This document shows positions 1-5,942 of a stretch of 5,942 nucleotides of DNA, piece by piece. Below the pieces are notes generated by a model. That model worked only from the letters and a program-made list of their open reading frames with translations, had not been told where the DNA came from and made no database searches. The stretch is from positions 1 to 5,942 of the forward strand of contig JAFDJF010000181.1 in assembly GCA_019307645.1 (NCBI GenBank), given 5' to 3'. Origin of the DNA: Deltaproteobacteria bacterium. Its GTDB lineage: Bacteria > Desulfobacterota > DSM-4660 > Desulfatiglandales > Desulfatiglandaceae. Position 1 is the stretch's first letter, and every line of letters begins with the position of its first letter. The position numbers were made by a program, and so were the translations under genes.

Positions 1-1166
1 AGGGTATGCCTTGAGTAAACCCCTGGGGCCAGTTTTTCCAGCGCTTCAAGCATTTCAATGATACTGACAAGATGCCGGTAGGGAAAAACATAGCTTAAAT
101 CACCTGGTGTAGCATTGTCAAATGTAGGTCTGGTAAGACACCGGGCGATGCGTGCTTTGGTGCTGCGCCTGCCTGCCAATAAATCGCCCAACCTTTGGAT
201 GATTACACCGCCACCCAGAAGATTTGCCAACCGTGCGATGTGTTGACCATAAGCGATGGGGTCATCGAACGGTTCAGTAAATGCACTACTAACCAAAATA
301 GCAAAATTTGTATTTTCACTTTTCTTGCCGGCATAACTGTGACCATTTACGGTGGTAATTCCGTTGTTCTCTTCAGTGACCACTTCACCGTAAGGATTCA
401 TACAAAAAGTGCGCACCTTTTCGTCAAAGGTTTTGGAGTAGTGGATCAGTTTAGCTTCATAGCTTATATCGGTAATTTCCTTTAGCACCACTGCGGGCAG
501 TTCTACGCGCACACCGATGTCAACGGATGTTGCCGTTGTTTTGAGACCCAAACATTCGGCCTGTTGTTTCATCCAGCTTGCCCCTGATCGTCCCGGTGCA
601 GCCACAACAAACCTGGAAGAAATAGTTCGCCCGTCAAAAAGTTTTACCCCTTTAATCCGGTTCTTTTCAGCTACAAGCTCCCGGACAGCCGTACCCGTGC
701 GGATTTCAACTCGGCTTTCCAGGGATTCGCGAACACTGGACAAAACCGTCCGGCAATTTTCAGTGCCGATATGGCGGATTCGGGAGGGTATAAATTGCAG
801 GCCGGCCATGCGAGCGCGTTCTGCAAGTTCTTCCAACTCGGGAGAAGGCGCTCCAAAAAGGCGATCCGGCGCACCGTGAGCAACATAAATCCTGTCGGTA
901 GATTCGAGAAACTGGTAAAGCGACTTTTCTTCGAGAAATTCCCTTAGAACGCCACCTACCTCAGTAGAGAGAGTCAACTTGCCGTCACTGTAGGCGCCGG
1001 CGCCTCCCCAGCCACAGAGCCTATCTTCAGGATCAAGGTGACTGCGAGAGTTGAGATTCTTTCCCTGTTCAAGCAAAAGAACATTTTTTATGCCCAGGTC
1101 TGCCAAAGTCAAAGCTGTAAAAATGCCTGCCGGTCCTGCGCCCACAATTATTATATCAAAGTCCAT
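1..1166 (-). CDS. FAD-dependent dehydrogenase, COG2509-like (C-terminus beyond window)
   Basis: This is a flavoprotein oxidoreductase of unknown substrate, probably cytoplasmic. The frame opens at an ATG (1166-1164) and stays open for 388 codons to the window edge, so the C-terminus is missing. The N-terminus is a Rossmann FAD-binding fold: beta strand DFDIIIVG, then GAGPAG (residues 9-14), with Glu33 at the end of the second strand placed to bind the ribose. Residues 52-67 read GWGGAGAYSDGKLTLS, the hallmark I associate with COG2509 dehydrogenases. VVAAPGRSGASW further on resembles the second FAD-contact strand. Family members are usually about 450-490 residues, so the last part, including the usual C-terminal GDGAG FAD segment, should lie outside. 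No Fe-S motif or signal peptide is visible. The start lies 9 nt after the stop of the amidotransferase gene, with a modest GAGAG ribosome site 6 nt upstream, so it is probably the last known gene of this operon. Its proximity makes it a candidate electron-transfer partner, but that is inferred. Family call is confident; substrate is unknown. Confidence 0.88.
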   Translation of the reverse strand, partial: MDFDIIIVGAGPAGIFTALTLADLGIKNVLLLEQGKNLNSRSHLDPEDRLCGWGGAGAYSDGKLTLSTEVGGVLREFLEEKSLYQFLESTDRIYVAHGAPDRLFGAPSPELEELAERARMAGLQFIPSRIRHIGTENCRTVLSSVRESLESRVEIRTGTAVRELVAEKNRIKGVKLFDGRTISSRFVVAAPGRSGASWMKQQAECLGLKTTATSVDIGVRVELPAVVLKEITDISYEAKLIHYSKTFDEKVRTFCMNPYGEVVTEENNGITTVNGHSYAGKKSENTNFAILVSSAFTEPFDDPIAYGQHIARLANLLGGGVIIQRLGDLLAGRRSTKARIARCLTRPTFDNATPGDLSYVFPYRHLVSIIEMLEALEKLAPGVYSRHT

Positions 1167-4100
1167 GGTATTCTCTCAGGCCCTTTCTCCCCATTCTTCA
1201 AGGCCGTCTACATCAATGTCTTTCGTCTGTTTCGGTCGCACTTTGCGATAAACGTCCAGGGGGCCTTTTTGTTTGCCGTCAACTGTCAGAAGGTCTTTCT
1301 GGATGGATATTCCAAACAGCCGCTCATTTTCTTTTAAGAAGGGATGGATCAAATCCCAGTCCTTATCTTCCAATGAAACAACTTCGCCACCGTTCAACTG
1401 CTGCGCATCCACCAATTGATGGGGATCTCTTACGTATATGGCGCCACCGGAAGCCAGAGAAAAGAGATTGGAACCCGAATAAGGGGTGTCAAGAGGTTGG
1501 ACCTTCCCGTCATCGTCAAACGTTATGCCATTTAAGACCACGAATCCCCCCCCGTTCAAGGGATCTCCGGCCATAAAGGATTCAGCCAGATAGTCGAGGC
1601 AGGTGCCGTTGATAACCACCTTTGGCCTTCCCACCGCATTGATAAGAGGCCTGCCTGCGGCATTGCCCATGACATAGACTTCTCCCCCTTTGGCGCCGTA
1701 CATGAATGTTTGGCCCGTGTCACCGTATATGACGAGTTTCCCGGATTTCATGATCTGACCGAGCTGATCCTGCGCATTGCCGTGGACATGTATTGTCATG
1801 CCGTCAATGCCTGAACCCAAATAATCACCGGAACTGCCATAGACATCAATACGCACGCTACCGGACTCAGGCCCGAAACCGCATCCGTGAAACCGCTGGC
1901 CTTTCAGTCCAAAGACAATAAACCTGCGCCAGCCTCTGAAATAGGCCTCAGACATTAATCTGCTGTCACAGGAGTCGCCCTCAGGCGGAAAAAGTGCCCC
2001 ATCGATGATCAGCACTTTTTCACTGTAAACAGGGCCTCTGAAAAACTGTCTTGATTCCCAGTCTATTTGTCGATAAACGCCTTTTTCGTCTTCTGTCATG
2101 AGTGACGGAAAATGACGAAAAAGGGTTTCAAGGGTCTGGTTGATCATCTGAAGGATTGACCGCCGTTTTTTGTCATAAGTCGGGTAGCGTTTGTCCAGCA
2201 AAAGGGTCAAGGCTTCCAGGGCCACCTCAAAATGGGCATCGCCCTTTAAGGCCCAGCCCTTTATTTCCTTCAGACAATCCATAAGATCTGCATAGTCCCA
2301 CTCTTTGACCCCTTCCCTGGCATAGTCAAACAAGAGATCCGGACGCTGAAGGTCAAAAAACTGAGCGATATTAAAGCGGTCCCTGCCATCATCTTCCATC
2401 ATATAGTACACTCGACCGGGCAGATACGGGACCTGGCCCTCAGGCACAGTGACTTCACTGCCGAACTTGTCAACGCATGTCAGTGTCCGCTCGAAGGGGT
2501 TGTCTTCCTTTTTTTCCAAATTGAAGATAAAGGCCCCGCCATCCGTATAACTGCCGCCCCGGGCATTCCAGTATCGATCAGCCACTGTCCCGATTCTGGG
2601 GTCTTCCTCGGAAAGGCTCTTCAGTGTGGCGTCAATGGCCTGTTTTTCAGAGCATAGGAGACCCACCTGCACCTGGCCCTCATGCAGCGCAAAAACCTGG
2701 GGCCTAAGCATGGCGGTATCTGTAATCCCTATAAGCTGGAGCCTGTCATTTGCCGTATCATTGCGTGCGATAATAAAAAACCACGGGCCGTCGGGAGATC
2801 CATGAATATGGGTTGCCTGAATCGCCCGGTAGATCTCCTGTTTGTCTTGCGGAAGTTGATCAAAATCCCTTTCCATGGTAGGCGCAAGCGCTTCAATGAC
2901 ATATTCCAGAGGATAGCCGTAGGTTCGGCTGTAAAGATCAAATAGAAGGGCGGCGACCTCTGTATCCGTCAAAAACTGAGGGTGGAGGTTCCTTTGTTTC
3001 AGGTACTCTGAAACGGAGTGATAGTTTGCAAAATCGCCATTGTGGACAAGGGCCTCATTGAGCCCCACAAAGGGATGGGCGCCGCCGGGGTGCCAGACCC
3101 TGCCTTTGGTGGGGTAACGCTGATGTGCAATCCACACATGGGCCTTAAAATCGTCCAGCTTGTAATACTGGACAACCTGCTCGGCATAGCCAACTATTTT
3201 AAGAATGAAAAAGTTTCGGCCGTGTGACAGCACAAAGGCCCTTTGTGCGCCAACCGCGTCATAAAAGGTCTTGTTGATGTTGAAACTGTTCTGAAAGATA
3301 AATTCATCTTCTGCCTGTCTTTCACTTAAACCGGCAAGACCGTTACTCTCAATAAACACATCAAGCACATCGGGCTTCACGCGAACAAAATACCGCCAGA
3401 CATCAGGCGGCCGTACATCAAGACCGGCGATGTCCCTGTAATCGTCCACATGGGGAAGGCGCTCGGAAAAATCAGTCTCAAGAAAGGGCTCGATAAACTG
3501 TTTTTCCAATTCATCCATGACGCCTTCTTCGGAAACAGCAATCTGGAGTATATAATCTTCTTCAAGAATTCCCTTTGAAACCCCCAGCATCCGGTGATCG
3601 AAGCCCATGGCCGCAATGCCTCCACCGCGACCGTTACCCCTGTTGTGCATCTGTTTTGAAGGCTCAAAAATATGTTTTCCCCTTACGGGAATGCTGCATG
3701 CAAAACCCGTTACCCCGCAACCGCCTTCCGCCTCGGTCTCAAAACAAGGTGTGTTCGGCAGATCCTCTACCAGGGGTTTTCTGGATTGAATGATGTTTGA
3801 TATTGTTTGCTGCTTTAGCATGATTCTGTTTTTATTCCTTACTGTTTATAACAGTTCGCTTTCTTTTCATATAATCCAGATGCACCAGACAATCGGTTCG
3901 CCCCACAAGTTCCTTTATGCTTTTCATGCCCAACCGTTTCAGTATCCGAATCAATTCTTTTTTCCAGGCGAGGAACATGTTGATGAGTCGCTGTGTTCCC
4001 CAGTCATGCCCCATCAGTTCCATCAGCTCAGTATCGGTTGTGGCAATCCCCCTGGCGCAGCCCCTGCCACTTTCGCAGTTGTGACACCGGACGCATTCCA

Positions 4101-5942
4101 GCGCCACCATATCCGCCGTACCCGTACATACGCCGTCAGCGCCCAGTGCGATAATTTTGGCCACGTCATGGGGGGTCCTTACGCCTCCGCTGGCGATCAC
4201 CGTTACTTTATCCCGAACGCCTTCTTCCTGCAAAAAGCGGTGCACCTTGGGAAGGGCATATTCTATAGGCATGGCGATGTTCTTTTTGGCGATTTCCGGC
4301 GCAGCCCCTGTCCCGCCATAGCTACCGTCAAGATGGATGATATGCGCACCCGCGTAGTAACTGCCCACAGCCACCATGTCCACGTCGTTTGGCGTAGAAA
4401 CCTTGACAGAGACCAGTGCCTGGGGATTCATGGCCTTTATCCAGTCCACATGTTTTTTATGGTCTTCCACAGAATACACACTGTGGAACGGAAAAGGTGA
4501 AAATAACGGGTATCCTTCCACCGCTTCCCGCATGCGGGCAACGCCGGGGGTTACCTTGTCGCCCAACAGGTGCCCACCCAGTCCGGGTTTTGCGCCCTGC
4601 GCATACTTGAATTCAACGATCTTGACCCTCTTGATGGTTTCCTCCCTAACCCCGAAAAGGCCGGTTGCCACTTGTGTGATGACATGGTCGTCATAGGGCT
4701 TCAGTTCGTCCGGATACCCTCCCTCACCGGTACAGCAGAAGGTTCCAAGGGCTTTTGCCGCCTTTATCCTGCTGAGTATCGTGTTAATGCTGACCGAGCC
4801 ATAGGACATGCCGCCGCCGTAAAAAGGGACCTCGATCTTTACGTTGTGGGCGTTGTCTTCCCGCCGGTTTAATTGAACGCTCACATCAATGTCTTCGTCC
4901 GGGATAGCTTCAAAACCGGTCTCCTGGCTTTTGATGATGAGACGCAGTTTGTCAAACCCTCCGCCGGAGGCCCCGATTTTATATTCAAGCCCGGCAGGAG
5001 GCACATTGCCGGTTTCCGCCATATACCAGGTGCTTACAAGAAGATCCGCTGTCCATCTGTAGTCCCCGAGGGCATCAAAGTCCGGGTTTTTCCTGCATGA
5101 AAGCGCATCAGCCGGGCAGGCTTCATAGCATGGTTCCGGGCAGTCAGGGCCAATGCACAGATAATGGTTTTCCACATAAACCTTGCCCCTTCTCATCACG
5201 TGGACGCCGTATGGGCATATTTCGACGCATTTTCCGCACGCTTCGCACTTGTCCGTTCGGTGCAGCCTGTATTTTCCAATAGGATTCCTGAATCGTGATG
5301 GTGTCCTCAAGATTTCAGGAAAATGAAAATCATTTTTACTACTCAAGTTCACATCCCTCCTCGACCGATCCCAAGGATCCAAAGGTCGATTGATCCAGCT
5401 CCTCGTAGAACATGGCCCGTCCCGCCTCACCGCGTATGCGGCGGGCCTCTCTGATGCCCATGGCACCCATCACTTCCAGGAGCTGATTGTGCCAGGCCCC
5501 GAAGAGGTTTACGACGCGGGCGGCTACCCATTTTGAAGATGCATCTCCAAGACCCACCGGACAAGTGAGCCCGTTGGCACAGCGCATGCACACCCGGCAC
5601 TGCAAGGCAATCAGCAGTTGAACCTCTGCAAAAACAGCATCTGCTCCGCATATCACGCCCTTTGCAACATGCTCTGCCATGGCAAATCCGCCGCCGGCAA
5701 GCAGGGTGACTTCATCCCTGATGTTCGCCTCAACAAGTTTTAAATGGACCGAACGGATTCCGTCCTTCACACGCTGCGGACCGTATTGGGGATCCTTCCC
5801 TCCCTCCAGATGAATGATATCCACACCCGCACGGGCCAATGAAAGGGCCTTTTCATCCATACCATCCGACATGGGGACCTTTACGCTAACCAAAAGGGAC
5901 GGTGATGCGCCTTTTATCTTAGCAACACTTTTCTCCCAAGCG

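Overview
The window is an accessory-looking metabolic operon read entirely from the minus strand. It holds four co-directional genes with almost no space between them, and both outer genes run off the window. In transcription order, from high to low coordinates, they are: (1) the C-terminal 200 residues of an FMN-type glutamate-synthase-domain protein (5339-5942); (2) a protein of about 504 residues that joins an N-terminal ferredoxin module to a complete FMN-type glutamate synthase domain (3832-5346); (3) an 881-residue protein with an N-terminal class II glutamine amidotransferase domain and a C-terminal GXGXG beta-helix domain (1176-3821); (4) the first 388 residues of a COG2509-type FAD-dependent dehydrogenase (1-1166). 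The junctions are an 8-nt overlap, a 10-nt gap and a 9-nt gap, so one transcript with translational coupling is likely. No internal promoter, terminator, RNA gene, repeat, mobile element or CRISPR array was seen.

Together genes 2 and 3 hold every domain of the glutamate synthase large subunit: the amidotransferase that releases ammonia from glutamine, the FMN/Fe-S domain that reductively aminates the 2-oxo acid, and the GXGXG structural domain. The order is rearranged: the central FMN domain is a separate polypeptide with its own ferredoxin, and the two flanking domains are fused to each other. Sequence features of the amidotransferase resemble the split archaeal/GlxB-type proteins more than the E. 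coli GltB type. No NAD(P)H-binding GltD-type subunit is present in the window. The ferredoxin module and the adjacent FAD dehydrogenase suggest another electron supply, but that is an inference.

The most unusual points are the second, divergent FMN-domain paralogue next to the intact one, which has lost the GGTGA loop, and the cysteine motif CxxCxxCx5C in both paralogues where classical glutamate synthases have Cx5Cx4C for a [3Fe-4S] cluster. The intact paralogue looks catalytic; the divergent one may be structural, an electron carrier, or act on another substrate.

The oxygen-sensitive Fe-S modules and split glutamate synthase genes suggest an anaerobe. My best guess is a sulfate reducer or relative (Desulfobacterota), based on remembered gene organisation rather than on a marker gene, so it is only a weak assignment.
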